A stretch of 54,354 bases of DNA from Cloacimonetes bacterium UBA5210 (lineage in GTDB: Bacteria > Cloacimonadota > Cloacimonadia > Cloacimonadales > Cloacimonadaceae). The position numbers were made by a program, and so were the translations under genes. Below, piece by piece: positions 1 through 8,709 of this stretch. Under the pieces are notes generated by a model that saw only the letters and a list, made by a program, of their open reading frames with translations, did not search any database and was not told the DNA's origin. Each line of letters opens with the position of its first letter. The stretch's first letter is position 1. The stretch lies in assembly GCA_002412625.1 (NCBI GenBank), contig DHVK01000029.1, positions 30,318 through 84,671 on the forward strand, in the 5' to 3' direction.

Positions 1-25
1 ACGGACGAGCTCCAGTCCGCAGCAC

Positions 26-55
26 AAAAAAACCGGACCCAGGTTTTGGATCCGG
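26..55 (-). terminator. Rho-independent terminator of the rnf operon
   Basis: Read on the minus strand this is an 8-bp stem (CCGGATCC pairing with GGGTCCGG, one G-T wobble), a 7-nt loop and then seven T. It lies about 20 nt past the rnfB stop codon, where the end of the rnf transcript is expected. Confidence 0.85.
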
Positions 56-77
56 CGCTTATATTGTGCAGTGTTGA

Positions 78-1100
78 TCAGACCATCTCGATGGCTTTCT
101 TTGGGCATTTGGGCACGCAGCGCTCGCAGCCGATACAGATGTCCTTATCCACCACATGCAGTTGTTTTAGTTCACCGCTGATGGCAGATACGGGGCAGAC
201 CTTGGCGCAGATGGTACAACCGATGCAGCTTTCGGGGTTGATTACGGCTTTCTTGCGGCAACCTGCCAGCAGGTCTTGAATGGCTTTGGTGGGGCAAGCA
301 ATGGCGCAGAGCCCGCAATTGATACACTTGTCATAATCGATGCGCGCCAGGTTGTTTTCCACCGTGATAGCCTGAACCGGGCACTTTCGAGAGCAGATTC
401 CGCAGCCAATGCAAGGATGAGTGCTGCCGCAGACCGCTTTGGCATCCGGCCCCTTTTCTTTGGAAGAGCATTTGATATAGACACTGCGGTTGAGCGGGAC
501 CAGCATGATCAGGCTGCGGGGGCAGGCTTTCACGCAGGCTCCGCAGGCGGTGCATTTGTCGTAGTCAATCACGCGCATACCGTTGGCATCGATCGAGATC
601 GCGTCGAAGAGGCAGGCTTTTTCGCAGTCGTTTAAGCCCATGCAACCCCAGGAACAACTATTCGGTCCCCCGGCAACATTCACAGCGGCTTTGCAGGATT
701 CCACGCCCTGGTAGTTGTATTTCCAGCGGGTGTTGTCTGTTCCGCCGCTTGAGCAATGGATCACGGCAACTTTTTGTTGCATGGCAGCAGCGTCTTGCCC
801 CATGATCTTGGCGATCAGGGCAACCACAGCCGCGCCGCCGGGAGCGCATTTATTGATACCTTCACCTTCATTGACGATGCGTTCCGCGTATCCGGCGCAA
901 CCGGCAGCGCCGCAGGCTCCGCAATTGGCGCCGGGCAGAGCTTCCATCACCGCTTCCACGCGGGGATCGATCTTCACTTCGAAGACCTTGGAGGCGATCG
1001 CCAGGATGAGCCCGAAGATGAGCCCCAAAGCGCCGATGACGATCACCGGCAAACCAATGGTACTAAGCATGGAGGCAGATTCTAATAAAATCAAGGTCAC
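78..1100 (-). CDS. rnfB: Rnf complex subunit B (iron-sulfur ferredoxin:NAD+ oxidoreductase)
   Basis: RnfB is the iron-sulfur entry subunit of the Rnf complex, which couples electron transfer between ferredoxin and NAD to Na+ or H+ pumping. The 340-aa protein starts with a hydrophobic membrane anchor (about residues 10-38). A 4Fe-4S domain of the CGACG..GC type follows near residue 60, then a CxxxC-type cluster motif (CSWGC...CEKAC) and five ferredoxin-type CxxCxxCxxxC motifs ending in CP. It is longer than the E. coli form (about 190 aa) and resembles the long multi-cluster RnfB of anaerobes. It is the last gene of rnfCDGEAB, 10 nt after rnfA, and a terminator follows. Confidence 0.96.
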   Translation of the reverse strand: MTLILLESASMLSTIGLPVIVIGALGLIFGLILAIASKVFEVKIDPRVEAVMEALPGANCGACGAAGCAGYAERIVNEGEGINKCAPGGAAVVALIAKIMGQDAAAMQQKVAVIHCSSGGTDNTRWKYNYQGVESCKAAVNVAGGPNSCSWGCMGLNDCEKACLFDAISIDANGMRVIDYDKCTACGACVKACPRSLIMLVPLNRSVYIKCSSKEKGPDAKAVCGSTHPCIGCGICSRKCPVQAITVENNLARIDYDKCINCGLCAIACPTKAIQDLLAGCRKKAVINPESCIGCTICAKVCPVSAISGELKQLHVVDKDICIGCERCVPKCPKKAIEMV

Positions 1101-1110
1101 ATTTCCTCCC

Positions 1111-1719
1111 TTAAATCCTGAAGCCCATGAAGCCGTAGAACGCCAGCGCCATAATTCCCGCGAGAATCAGCGCGATTGGCATGCCCTGCATGCTTTTGGG
1201 GAGTTCAGCCTTTTCCATGCGCATTCTAAGGCCGGCCATGGCGAGCAGCACCACGGTGAAACCCACTCCACTGAAGAAGCCGTTGAGCACGCTATCCAGG
1301 AAGTTATAGTTTGTAATCCCATCCGTTCTAAAGGCAGTAGTGTTCAGGATGGCAACGCCCAATACGGCGCAGTTTGTGGTGATCAGAGGCAGGAACACTC
1401 CCAGAGATTTATAGAGCGCGGGAGCATTCTTCTGAATCACCATTTCCACAAATTGCACCAGCGCGGCGATGGTGAGGATGAAGGCGATGGTTTGCAGATA
1501 CATGAGATCAAATCTGATCAGGAGGTATTTGTTGATCAGGAAGGTGATCGCACTGGCCAGGGTCATCACGAAGATCACCGCCATGCCCATACCGAGCGCG
1601 GAATCCAGTTTTTTGGAAACACCCAGGTAGGGGCAGAGGCCCAGGAAGCGGGAGAGTACGAAATTCTGGATGAAGATGGCGGTCATCGCCATCACGAATA
1701 GTTCGCCGATGTATCCCAT
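1111..1719 (-). CDS. rnfA: Rnf complex subunit A (membrane)
   Basis: RnfA is an integral membrane subunit of the Rnf electron-transport complex, paired with RnfE to form part of the ion and electron path. The 202-aa product is almost wholly hydrophobic with about six membrane segments. It has the family features NFVLSRFLGLCPYLGVSKK near the N-terminus and TNCAVLGVAIL in the middle, whose conserved cysteines bind an Fe-S cluster between RnfA and RnfE in solved structures. The start overlaps the last base of the rnfE stop, so the two are probably translationally coupled. Confidence 0.95.
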   Translation of the reverse strand: MGYIGELFVMAMTAIFIQNFVLSRFLGLCPYLGVSKKLDSALGMGMAVIFVMTLASAITFLINKYLLIRFDLMYLQTIAFILTIAALVQFVEMVIQKNAPALYKSLGVFLPLITTNCAVLGVAILNTTAFRTDGITNYNFLDSVLNGFFSGVGFTVVLLAMAGLRMRMEKAELPKSMQGMPIALILAGIMALAFYGFMGFRI

Positions 1720-2309
1720 TATTTCTTCTCCTTAAGCATATTCATCAGCGCCATCAGGAAGCCCAGAGTGATAAAAGCCCCGGGGGCAAGGATGGCGATC
1801 AGCATCGGATCGTAGGTCAGCGGGGTCATGCGGATGCCCAGCAAGGTGCCGGCGCCCAAGAGCTCGCGCACGATGCCGATCACGGTGAGCGACAGGGTGA
1901 AGCCCAAGCCCATGCCGATGGCATCAGCGATGCTCATGATCACGTTGTTCTTGCTGGCGAAAGCCTCGGCTCTGCCCAGGATGATGCAGTTCACCACGAT
2001 CAGGGGAATGAACAGCCCCAGGCTCTTGTGCAGATCCGGCAGATAGGCTGCCATCACCATATCCACAATGGACACAAATGAGGCGATAACCACGATGTAG
2101 ACCGGGATGCGGATCTTCGGGGGTGTGATGTTTTTGATCATGGAAATGATGATGTTCGAGCAAAGCAGCACGAATGTGGCGGCAAAGCCCATGCCCAGAG
2201 CGTTGATCACCGAAGTGGTGACCGCCAGGGTGGGGCACATGCCCAGGACCAGGATGAAGATGGGGTTATCTTTGATGATACCTTTGGTCAGCTCTTTGGA
2301 GAAGTTCAT
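1719..2309 (-). CDS. rnfE: Rnf complex subunit E (membrane)
   Basis: RnfE is the second of the paired RnfA/RnfE-type membrane subunits. The 196-aa product opens with KGIIKDNPIFILVLGMCPTLA and has VNCIILGRAEAFASKNN in the middle, both typical of RnfE/NqrD. It has about six membrane helices. The start codon overlaps the end of rnfG (ATGA type), and the stop overlaps the rnfA start, so rnfG-E-A form one tightly coupled block. Confidence 0.95.
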   Translation of the reverse strand: MNFSKELTKGIIKDNPIFILVLGMCPTLAVTTSVINALGMGFAATFVLLCSNIIISMIKNITPPKIRIPVYIVVIASFVSIVDMVMAAYLPDLHKSLGLFIPLIVVNCIILGRAEAFASKNNVIMSIADAIGMGLGFTLSLTVIGIVRELLGAGTLLGIRMTPLTYDPMLIAILAPGAFITLGFLMALMNMLKEKK

Positions 2310-2854
2310 TGTGTACCTCCGGTGGCAAGATCCGCTTGCACGGCTTGAATCCGGTTGCGGATGGAATTTGCGATGCAGCGGGAAGTGATGGTCGCTCCGG
2401 AAAGCGAGACTACCGCTCCGCCGTCCTTATCCACATACAGCTTTTCCAGGGTCATGCCGGAAAACTGGCTGGTGAAGTTGTCGTTTGTGCAGTTTGCGCC
2501 CAGTCCGGGAGTTTCTGCCTGGTCGATAACTTTGATCGCCAAGACCTTGAAATCCTTATCCACACCCACCATGGTTTGCACGGTGCTGGAATAGCCAATT
2601 TCGGCGGCGATGAAGGTGTAGCCCAGGATCTCGTCGCTATCCGGTTTGGTCGCGATGAAGTAGGTCTCGCCGGTGGCGGTCTGGGCTTCGCTGAAAGTAG
2701 CGCCGGGGATCAGTGCTTCCCGGGTGGCGATTGCTTCACGCGCTTTACGCTCGGCAATCACCGGGGCGGTGAGGGTGTTGATGTATGCCAATATCCCGCT
2801 GGCAACAGCGCAAAAGACAAGCAGGATCAGGGATAACTTGATGTAATACTTCAT
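2306..2854 (-). CDS. rnfG: Rnf complex subunit G (FMN-binding)
   Basis: RnfG carries a covalently bound FMN on the periplasmic side of the Rnf complex. The 182-aa product has one N-terminal membrane anchor (MKYYIKLSLILLVFCAV). Its C-terminal FMN-binding domain contains SGAT, where the threonine is the expected FMN attachment site, and the typical TPGLGANC segment. The open frame extends far upstream, but that part overlaps rnfD out of frame and is not protein-like. The ATG at 2854 overlaps the rnfD stop and matches the family start. Confidence 0.93.
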   Translation of the reverse strand: MKYYIKLSLILLVFCAVASGILAYINTLTAPVIAERKAREAIATREALIPGATFSEAQTATGETYFIATKPDSDEILGYTFIAAEIGYSSTVQTMVGVDKDFKVLAIKVIDQAETPGLGANCTNDNFTSQFSGMTLEKLYVDKDGGAVVSLSGATITSRCIANSIRNRIQAVQADLATGGTQ

Positions 2855-3957
2855 TTCTTCACCTTCCCGAAAGCTTTTGGCAGGGTCATCATGTCGATCA
2901 GCGGGGTCATCACATTCATGAACAGAATGCTGTAGCTCACGCCTTCCGGATAACCGCCGACGAAGCGGATCATCACGGTCAGCAAGCCGCAGCCGATGCC
3001 GAAGATGATTCTGCCTCTTTTGGTGATAGGGGTGGTGGTATAGTCGGTCGCCATAAAGAAGGCCCCGAGCATCAAACCACCGGAAAAGATATGGAAGAAG
3101 GGCAACATCACGCTGGTGCCGCTGCCGGGAATGCCGCCAAAGATGAAGGTGAGCACAAAGACGGTGCCGATGTAATAAAGCGGGATGCGCCATTCAATGA
3201 TGTTTTTATATAGCAGATAGGCGGCGCCGAGAAGCAGGGCAAAAGCGGAAACTTCACCGATGCAACCACCGATATTGCCCCAAAAGAGGCTCTTCAGGGT
3301 TTCCATCTCAGTGAGGCTGCCGAAGATTCTGCCACCGAGGTCGATGCCTCCGGCCTGGGCGTTGATATCAGCCACGAAACTGCTATCGCGCAGGGTTTGC
3401 GCTACCTTCAGCGGAGTGGCGGAGGTTACCAGTTCATAGGCCTTGGGCGAAAGCTGCTCCAGGTTTGTGGCGATGCGGCTGAGGTTGTTGATTCCGCTCA
3501 TGGCGCTATCTTTTGCGGCCACCCAGCCGGCAGTCATCTGCGTCGGCCAGCTGGCAAGCAAAAAGGCTCTGCCCAACAGGGCGGGGTTCACGGGGTTGTT
3601 GCCCAGCCCGCCAAAGACCTGTTTGCCCACTCCGATGGCGAAAAAAGCACCAACGATGGGCAACCAGATGGGGGCTCCGGCATGGATGTTGAAAGCTAAA
3701 AGCAGTCCCGTGAGGAATGCAGATCCGTCGTGCACAGTAACCGGGACTTTGCGCAGTTTTTGGATGAGAGCTTCACACACCACAGCGGCGACGGCACCGG
3801 TGAGGCTGAGCAGCAGGGCACGCACACCCCAGTAGTATGTGGCAAAGAGCAGCGCGGGCACCAGAGCCAGCACCACATTCCACATCACGTTCTTCACCGT
3901 GGTCTTGTCGTGCACATGGGGAGCGGGGGAGACGATCAATCTATCTTGGCTGTTCAT
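2851..3957 (-). CDS. rnfD: Rnf complex subunit D (membrane flavoprotein)
   Basis: RnfD is the large membrane subunit of the Rnf complex, with about ten helices and a covalently bound FMN. The 368-aa product shows the FMN-attachment region as TSATPL (SGATPL in better-known members) near residue 185. It also has the family block NPALLGRAFLLASWP. The ATG at 3957 (MNSQDRLIVSPAPH) is preceded by AAAGGA. The frame is open further upstream, but that part lies within rnfC. The stop overlaps the rnfG start by 4 nt. Confidence 0.95.
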   Translation of the reverse strand: MNSQDRLIVSPAPHVHDKTTVKNVMWNVVLALVPALLFATYYWGVRALLLSLTGAVAAVVCEALIQKLRKVPVTVHDGSAFLTGLLLAFNIHAGAPIWLPIVGAFFAIGVGKQVFGGLGNNPVNPALLGRAFLLASWPTQMTAGWVAAKDSAMSGINNLSRIATNLEQLSPKAYELVTSATPLKVAQTLRDSSFVADINAQAGGIDLGGRIFGSLTEMETLKSLFWGNIGGCIGEVSAFALLLGAAYLLYKNIIEWRIPLYYIGTVFVLTFIFGGIPGSGTSVMLPFFHIFSGGLMLGAFFMATDYTTTPITKRGRIIFGIGCGLLTVMIRFVGGYPEGVSYSILFMNVMTPLIDMMTLPKAFGKVKK

Positions 3958-3959
3958 AA

Positions 3960-5279
3960 TCACTTTTTCCTTTGTGCTTCTGCATAACGCAGCTTGCCGG
4001 TGTCGATCCATTGCACCAGCCGGATTTGAGCGGGGCAGACAAACGCGCAACTGCCGCACTTGATGCAGTCGTTCAAGCCGGTCTTAACTGCCATATCCAG
4101 ATCGTTGTATTTCACGGCATTGGCGATGATGGACGGCATCAGGTTCATGGGGCAGATGTCCACACAGCGCGCGCAACGCAGGCAGGTGTGTTCGGCCATG
4201 GATCTGGCTTCTTTTTGGTTGAAGAGCACCAAGCCGCTGCTGCCTTTGGTCATTGCGGCATCCAGCGAGGGCAGGGCAAAGCCCATCATGGGGCCGCCGG
4301 AAATCGCTTTACCGATGGCTGCCGTAGTACCGCCGCTGGCTTCCACCAGTTCGCTATAGAGCGTGCCGATGGGGGCCAGGAAGTTCTGCGGACTTTTCAC
4401 GATGGAGCCGGTGATGCTGATCACCCGGTCGATGAGCGGTTTGCGGTAGCGGGCTGCTTCGTAGATTGCTACTGAGGTGCCCACGTTTTGCACTACCACG
4501 CCGATCGCCATGGGCAATCCGCCGGCGGGAACCTTGCGTCCGGTAGCGGCAAAGATCAGCTGCTTTTCCGCGCCTTGCGGGTATTGCATCTTCAGCGCCA
4601 CTACTTCCAGGTTCTTCTCTTTGGCACAAAGCTTTTCCATCAGGAGGATAGCGTCGGGTTTATTCGCTTCAATGCCGATCATGCCCTTTTTGGCGCCCAC
4701 CACTTTCATGATGAGCTTCAGGCCGTGAAGGATGTCTTCGGCGCGTTCCAGCATCAAACGGTGGTCGCTGGTGAGATAGGGCTCGCATTCCACTCCGTTC
4801 AGCACCACCACGTCGATCGGCTTGTCTGCGGGAGGTGAGAGCTTCACGTGAGTGGGGAATCCGGCGCCACCCATACCACAGATACCTGCGGCGGCGATGC
4901 GTTCTTTTAGTATCTCTGCATCCAGTTCCATGAAGTTTTCGTCGTTGGAAAGCTCTACCATCTGCTCCAGACCGTCAGAAGTGATCTCGATCGCCATCGA
5001 CATTGCCCCGTTGGGGTGCATGAACTTGGCGATCTTGCTTACTTTGCCACTGATCGAGGCATGCTGGGTCAGTGATACAAAACCAGAAGGTTCAGCGATG
5101 GGCTGTCCCTTCAGCACGGTGTCGCCAACTGCCACGATGGGCGTGGACGGGGCTCCGATGTGCTGAGAAAGATGAATGATCACCCGATTTGGGGTGGGAA
5201 ACTTGCTGATGGCTGCGGCTTTTGAATAATGCTTTTCATCGTGGGGGTGGATCCCCCCAGGAAAGGTTTTCAACTGCAT
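3960..5279 (-). CDS. rnfC: Rnf complex subunit C (NADH-binding, iron-sulfur)
   Basis: RnfC is the soluble subunit that binds NAD(H) and FMN and passes electrons within the Rnf complex. The 439-aa product has the N-terminal GGIHPHDEKHYS block, the MGGAGFPTHVKL glycine-rich nucleotide site near residue 145 and two ferredoxin motifs near the C-terminus (CLRCARCVDICP and CIKCGSCAFVCP). I start it at the ATG at 5279 because GGGAG sits 6-7 nt upstream; a GTG at 5291 is possible but would cover that site. It is first in rnfCDGEAB, and the 98-nt gap after the oxidoreductase gene may hold the promoter. Confidence 0.95.
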   Translation of the reverse strand: MQLKTFPGGIHPHDEKHYSKAAAISKFPTPNRVIIHLSQHIGAPSTPIVAVGDTVLKGQPIAEPSGFVSLTQHASISGKVSKIAKFMHPNGAMSMAIEITSDGLEQMVELSNDENFMELDAEILKERIAAAGICGMGGAGFPTHVKLSPPADKPIDVVVLNGVECEPYLTSDHRLMLERAEDILHGLKLIMKVVGAKKGMIGIEANKPDAILLMEKLCAKEKNLEVVALKMQYPQGAEKQLIFAATGRKVPAGGLPMAIGVVVQNVGTSVAIYEAARYRKPLIDRVISITGSIVKSPQNFLAPIGTLYSELVEASGGTTAAIGKAISGGPMMGFALPSLDAAMTKGSSGLVLFNQKEARSMAEHTCLRCARCVDICPMNLMPSIIANAVKYNDLDMAVKTGLNDCIKCGSCAFVCPAQIRLVQWIDTGKLRYAEAQRKK

Positions 5280-5377
5280 TAACTCTCCCACAGGCTTAGA
5301 AATAAAGCCCAGTATGTATTTTTCGCCACTTTTCTGACGATAGCAGATTAGGCAAGGTTTTTTTTGAGTATAATATC

Positions 5378-7240
5378 CTACAATTCTTGCAGGCTTTCGT
5401 CTATTCCTTTGCGGATTTCATACCAGAAGTCGAAGGCTGCGGCGCGCTTGTCTTCCGCGAAGCGGCAGAGCCAATCCGCAAGGTCAGCATCGTCAGAAGT
5501 GGCGGACATCTTCAACAGTGCCTGATGCACGAAGTCCATGCTGCGTTCAGATTCCCAGAACACGGAGGCATTGCGGCAGTTAATGCGGCGCGCGGTGATA
5601 TGGTTGGAGAGTTCCAGCTCTTTGCGCAAACCGAACAGTTCCTCGATGATCTCCGGCAGCATCTCTTCTGCCCAAGCCCGATGGAAGCGGCATACGCCCA
5701 GGTTGTCCAGCATGATTTCGGATTTCATGCGATCCGCATTCACTTTGCCCAGATAGCGGGGCTTGAAGTATTGATCGCCATAGTACATGTAGTATCTGCC
5801 CATGGCCGGCATGGGCGACATCACTCCGGGGGACCAGTATTGGTTTGGCACCATCCAACCCCGGCGGCCGAAGGAATTGTACACAAAGCTGTCCATCACC
5901 GCTTCACCCTTGGCGCGGGAGAGCCGGCGGGCATACTTTCTGCCGCCTTCATTCAGGTTTATCACGCGCTCGTTGCCCAGCATGTTGTCCAGCAGCGCGC
6001 AGCCCAATTTGGCATTGTGCAGAGAGTCGGCCACGGTGTCGAAGTTTGCCGCGTCCCAATGGGGTTTATCAGAAACTCCCAATTCGTGCCCGGAGATGCT
6101 TCCGGTATCCAGACAGTCCATCAGCCAGGCCAGGAATCCGCCTACGGAGATGGCGTCAAAGCCCAGGCTATCTGCTTTGTGACAAAGCATTTCTGCCGCC
6201 CGTTGGTCAAAGATCCCGCAGAGGGGGCCCATGGTCTGATACGGTTCATAATCCTTTTTATAGATGCCCTCATATTTCTTGCAGACTGCCACGCAGGGTT
6301 CCCCGCAGGTGAGCTGCTTCTTGGGGATGATGGTCTCGGTATTGAACTGTTTCAGGTAGTGGTTTTTAATGTGGGTTTGGTGAAAGGCTCGGCGTTGCTG
6401 ATTGCTCCAGAACATACTACGATAGTTGAAGGCGAGGAACTTCTCGGTGTTGTTGTTGAAGTTCACGCCAAAGGTGCCGCCGGTATCCACATCGGGGTCA
6501 AAGCGATACTTCTTGGTGGCTTCGATGTCTTTGGCGATCATCTTTTGCTCGTAGCGCGCTTGGAACCATTCATCCGCCACTTTGCGGTCGCGGAAGTCTT
6601 CATCGATATGGGTTCCGCCGTAGATGATGGAGCAAATGCCGTGTTGCTGAAAGAGCTTGGAGCCCAGACCGCCCCTGCCAGCCCAGGTATCGATATGGCT
6701 TAGTTTGCCGTCCTTGATGGGCACGGAAACCACTCCGCCGATATCCGTATATTTTGCCGCGGGGCCCACTGCCAGGACGCGGGGGTCGTTTTCATAGCGG
6801 CCGCGATATTTCTCGTGCATATAGCGCATCATGCTATACACGCCGTCTTCCTGCCAGATAAGTTCCGGGTTTACCGGCTCCAGATCCAGCTCGATTTCCT
6901 CGCCATGATTACGGTTTAGCACCATTACCGCGGGGTTGGGAGATTTGCCGATGATGGAGATCATGTTGATCCCCAGATCATCGAAGACCAAACCCGCGCC
7001 GCCCATGCTGGAGATATAGAAACCACCCCAGGCGGGGGAAAATCCGGTGAAGACCAGGCGGTTCGAGCCCGGGAAGATGGAGCCGGCCAAAATGCCTACT
7101 CCGATGTTCAATGAGTTGTATTTGCCGGAAAGATGCAGCCCCAGATCCACCGGACCAAAGAAAGCCCCCAGGGGATAGCGCTGGATGCGGTAAAAGCCGG
7201 TTGCAGCGTCTATAATCAAGACCTTAAGTGTGTGTTTCAT
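5378..7240 (-). CDS. Aldehyde ferredoxin oxidoreductase family protein (tungsten/molybdenum bis-pterin enzyme)
   Basis: AOR-family enzymes oxidise aldehydes to acids, use a tungsto- or molybdo-bispterin and one 4Fe-4S cluster, and reduce ferredoxin. The 620-aa length fits the family (about 600-650). Visible blocks are the N-terminal SGKYNSLNIGVGILAG and MGGAGLVFDDLG, the GRGGLGSK motif near residue 190, a cysteine cluster CGEPCVAVC near residue 310 and a late cysteine in DNLGVCRFHRAW. The spacing CX3CX3C differs from the CX2CX3C of classical AOR, so substrate class is uncertain. GGAGG precedes the ATG. It lies directly upstream of rnfC in the same orientation, consistent with feeding ferredoxin to Rnf. 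Confidence 0.88.
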   Translation of the reverse strand: MKHTLKVLIIDAATGFYRIQRYPLGAFFGPVDLGLHLSGKYNSLNIGVGILAGSIFPGSNRLVFTGFSPAWGGFYISSMGGAGLVFDDLGINMISIIGKSPNPAVMVLNRNHGEEIELDLEPVNPELIWQEDGVYSMMRYMHEKYRGRYENDPRVLAVGPAAKYTDIGGVVSVPIKDGKLSHIDTWAGRGGLGSKLFQQHGICSIIYGGTHIDEDFRDRKVADEWFQARYEQKMIAKDIEATKKYRFDPDVDTGGTFGVNFNNNTEKFLAFNYRSMFWSNQQRRAFHQTHIKNHYLKQFNTETIIPKKQLTCGEPCVAVCKKYEGIYKKDYEPYQTMGPLCGIFDQRAAEMLCHKADSLGFDAISVGGFLAWLMDCLDTGSISGHELGVSDKPHWDAANFDTVADSLHNAKLGCALLDNMLGNERVINLNEGGRKYARRLSRAKGEAVMDSFVYNSFGRRGWMVPNQYWSPGVMSPMPAMGRYYMYYGDQYFKPRYLGKVNADRMKSEIMLDNLGVCRFHRAWAEEMLPEIIEELFGLRKELELSNHITARRINCRNASVFWESERSMDFVHQALLKMSATSDDADLADWLCRFAEDKRAAAFDFWYEIRKGIDESLQEL

Positions 7241-7253
7241 AGTAAGCCTCCGC

Positions 7254-8186
7254 TTAAGAATAGAGAATTGATTTGATCAAAAGCGGTAGCAGCACCTCGT
7301 GCTGACCGATGAAGTAATAGCCTTTTCCGCCTGTTTCCACCGGGCGCTGCACCACGTTCACGCGAGCGCGGTAGTGCTGATTCATATCAAACACCGCGGT
7401 CGAGAAGTTCTTCACTTCGCCATAGATATTGCGTGCCATGTTCAGTGCTTTCAAAAAGACTTCCGGCATGATCACCGCGGAACCGAAGTTCAGATACACA
7501 CCGCCGTCATTCATCAGGGAGATCTGATGCGCCAGTATGCGGAAATCGCGCAGAGAACAATCCCCGATCGCTTTGCCATCCGCGCAGGGAGTTTGGTGGA
7601 TGATGTCTGTCCCGATGGCCACATGCACCGTAACCGGGACCTCATATTTGTATGCCATACCCAATAGAGAAAGCTCTGTATGGGGCGCATGCTCCAGGAT
7701 CTCTTTGCCCAGAGCTTCACCCAGGCCCAGGCCTTGTTCGCTGCCGCGGGTGATGCAGCTATTGATGTTATAACAGGTTTCAAACGCCAGCCCGAAAGAG
7801 CCGTCTGCCAAAGCTTTGGACACATCCTCGGAGGTGTTTCCGTAGCAGGCAATTTCATAATCGTGAATGATCACAGAGCCATTCACCGCGATCGCGGATA
7901 AGTAGCCGGCCTCCATCAGTTCAATGATGAGCGGTGCCAGGCCACACTTGATCACGTGTCCCCCCAGGCCCAAGATGATACCCTTGCCTTCGGTTTTCGC
8001 GGTTTTGCAGCTCTGCACCAGTTCCCTGAGGTCATGGGCGCTAAGTATGTGTGGCAGGCAATCCAGCAGGGCAGAGGTGTCCACCGGTCCTTTTTGGGCA
8101 AATTGGTTTAGCTCCACTTTGCTGAACCGGTCGGCGATGGAATAGGCTGTTAAGCCATCCAGATCAATTTCTGTGTATCTGCTCAC
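7254..8186 (-). CDS. Conserved protein, deoxyhypusine-synthase-like
   Basis: This 310-aa protein belongs to a conserved bacterial family I recognise by its blocks but whose function I do not know. It has LGGHVIKCGLAPLIIELME, AVNGSVIIHDYEIACYGNTS, VTVHVAIGTDIIHQTP and VYLNFGSAVIMPEVFLKAL. The Rossmann-like layout and the DG..GD segment recall deoxyhypusine synthase, but I would not assign that reaction. I choose the GTG at 8186 because AGGAGG lies 9 nt upstream and the protein then opens VSRYTEIDL. Longer starts would overlap queH deeply. The remaining overlap with queH is 23 nt. It sits between queH and the AOR gene. Confidence 0.75.
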   Translation of the reverse strand: MSRYTEIDLDGLTAYSIADRFSKVELNQFAQKGPVDTSALLDCLPHILSAHDLRELVQSCKTAKTEGKGIILGLGGHVIKCGLAPLIIELMEAGYLSAIAVNGSVIIHDYEIACYGNTSEDVSKALADGSFGLAFETCYNINSCITRGSEQGLGLGEALGKEILEHAPHTELSLLGMAYKYEVPVTVHVAIGTDIIHQTPCADGKAIGDCSLRDFRILAHQISLMNDGGVYLNFGSAVIMPEVFLKALNMARNIYGEVKNFSTAVFDMNQHYRARVNVVQRPVETGGKGYYFIGQHEVLLPLLIKSILYS

Positions 8187-8709
8187 GGTAGCGGTCCTCC
8201 TCGCTGAAGATGCAGCCGCAATACTGCTGGCGGTACATCCCTGCTGCTTTGGAGAGTTTGATTCCTTCCTGCCATAGCCGGCGCCAATCTTCATAGAAGA
8301 AGCTGATGCCATATCTTGCCGCCAGTTCTTCACAGATCGCGATGATGCGCTCATGATTCTGATAACGGCTGTAGAGCAGGGTGGTGGTGAAGGCTTCATA
8401 GCCTTCCTGAACCGCGCGCCTGGCTGCGGCCTCCAGGCGGGTGCGATAGCAATATTCGCAGCGCTGGTCGATCTTATTCAGAGTGTTTTGTAGAAAGCCC
8501 ACTAGCCCGTAGTCGTCTTCTTCAAAAAGATGGAAGCCCTCTTGCGCGGCAAAGTCCCGCAGGGTGTCACGCCGCTTTTGGTATTCCAGCAGGGGGTGGA
8601 TATTGGGGTTGAACCAAAATGCCGCAATAGAGTGCCCTGCCTCTTTCAGCCCGGTGTAGGGGGCGATCAGGCAGGGCGCGCAACAGGTATGAACAAGTAT
8701 TTTAGCCAC
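8164..8709 (-). CDS. queH: Epoxyqueuosine reductase QueH
   Basis: QueH (DUF208) reduces epoxyqueuosine to queuosine in tRNA and is an alternative to the cobalamin-dependent QueG. From the GTG at 8709 the protein is 181 aa. It carries the metal and Fe-S cysteines HTCCAPC at residues 7-13, CEYCYRTR in the middle and QQYCGC near the C-terminus, plus TTLLYSRYQNH. The start overlaps the PAS gene stop by 8 nt and has no clear Shine-Dalgarno site, so translation is probably coupled. Its place between metabolic genes may just be operon convenience. Confidence 0.9.
   Translation of the reverse strand: MAKILVHTCCAPCLIAPYTGLKEAGHSIAAFWFNPNIHPLLEYQKRRDTLRDFAAQEGFHLFEEDDYGLVGFLQNTLNKIDQRCEYCYRTRLEAAARRAVQEGYEAFTTTLLYSRYQNHERIIAICEELAARYGISFFYEDWRRLWQEGIKLSKAAGMYRQQYCGCIFSEEDRYREQIHRN

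Noticed and set aside
715..1701. 328-aa open frame opposite rnfB/rnfA
   Set aside because: Antisense to two clear Rnf genes, His/Glu-rich low-complexity translation, no Shine-Dalgarno site; a codon-bias shadow.
2855..3193. N-terminal extension of rnfG
   Set aside because: The extension lies out of frame within rnfD, is Arg/His-rich, and the family start is the ATG at 2854.
5387..6703. 438-aa open frame opposite the AOR gene
   Set aside because: Mirror of a well-supported conserved gene, with no recognisable motif; typical long antisense frame in GC-balanced coding DNA.
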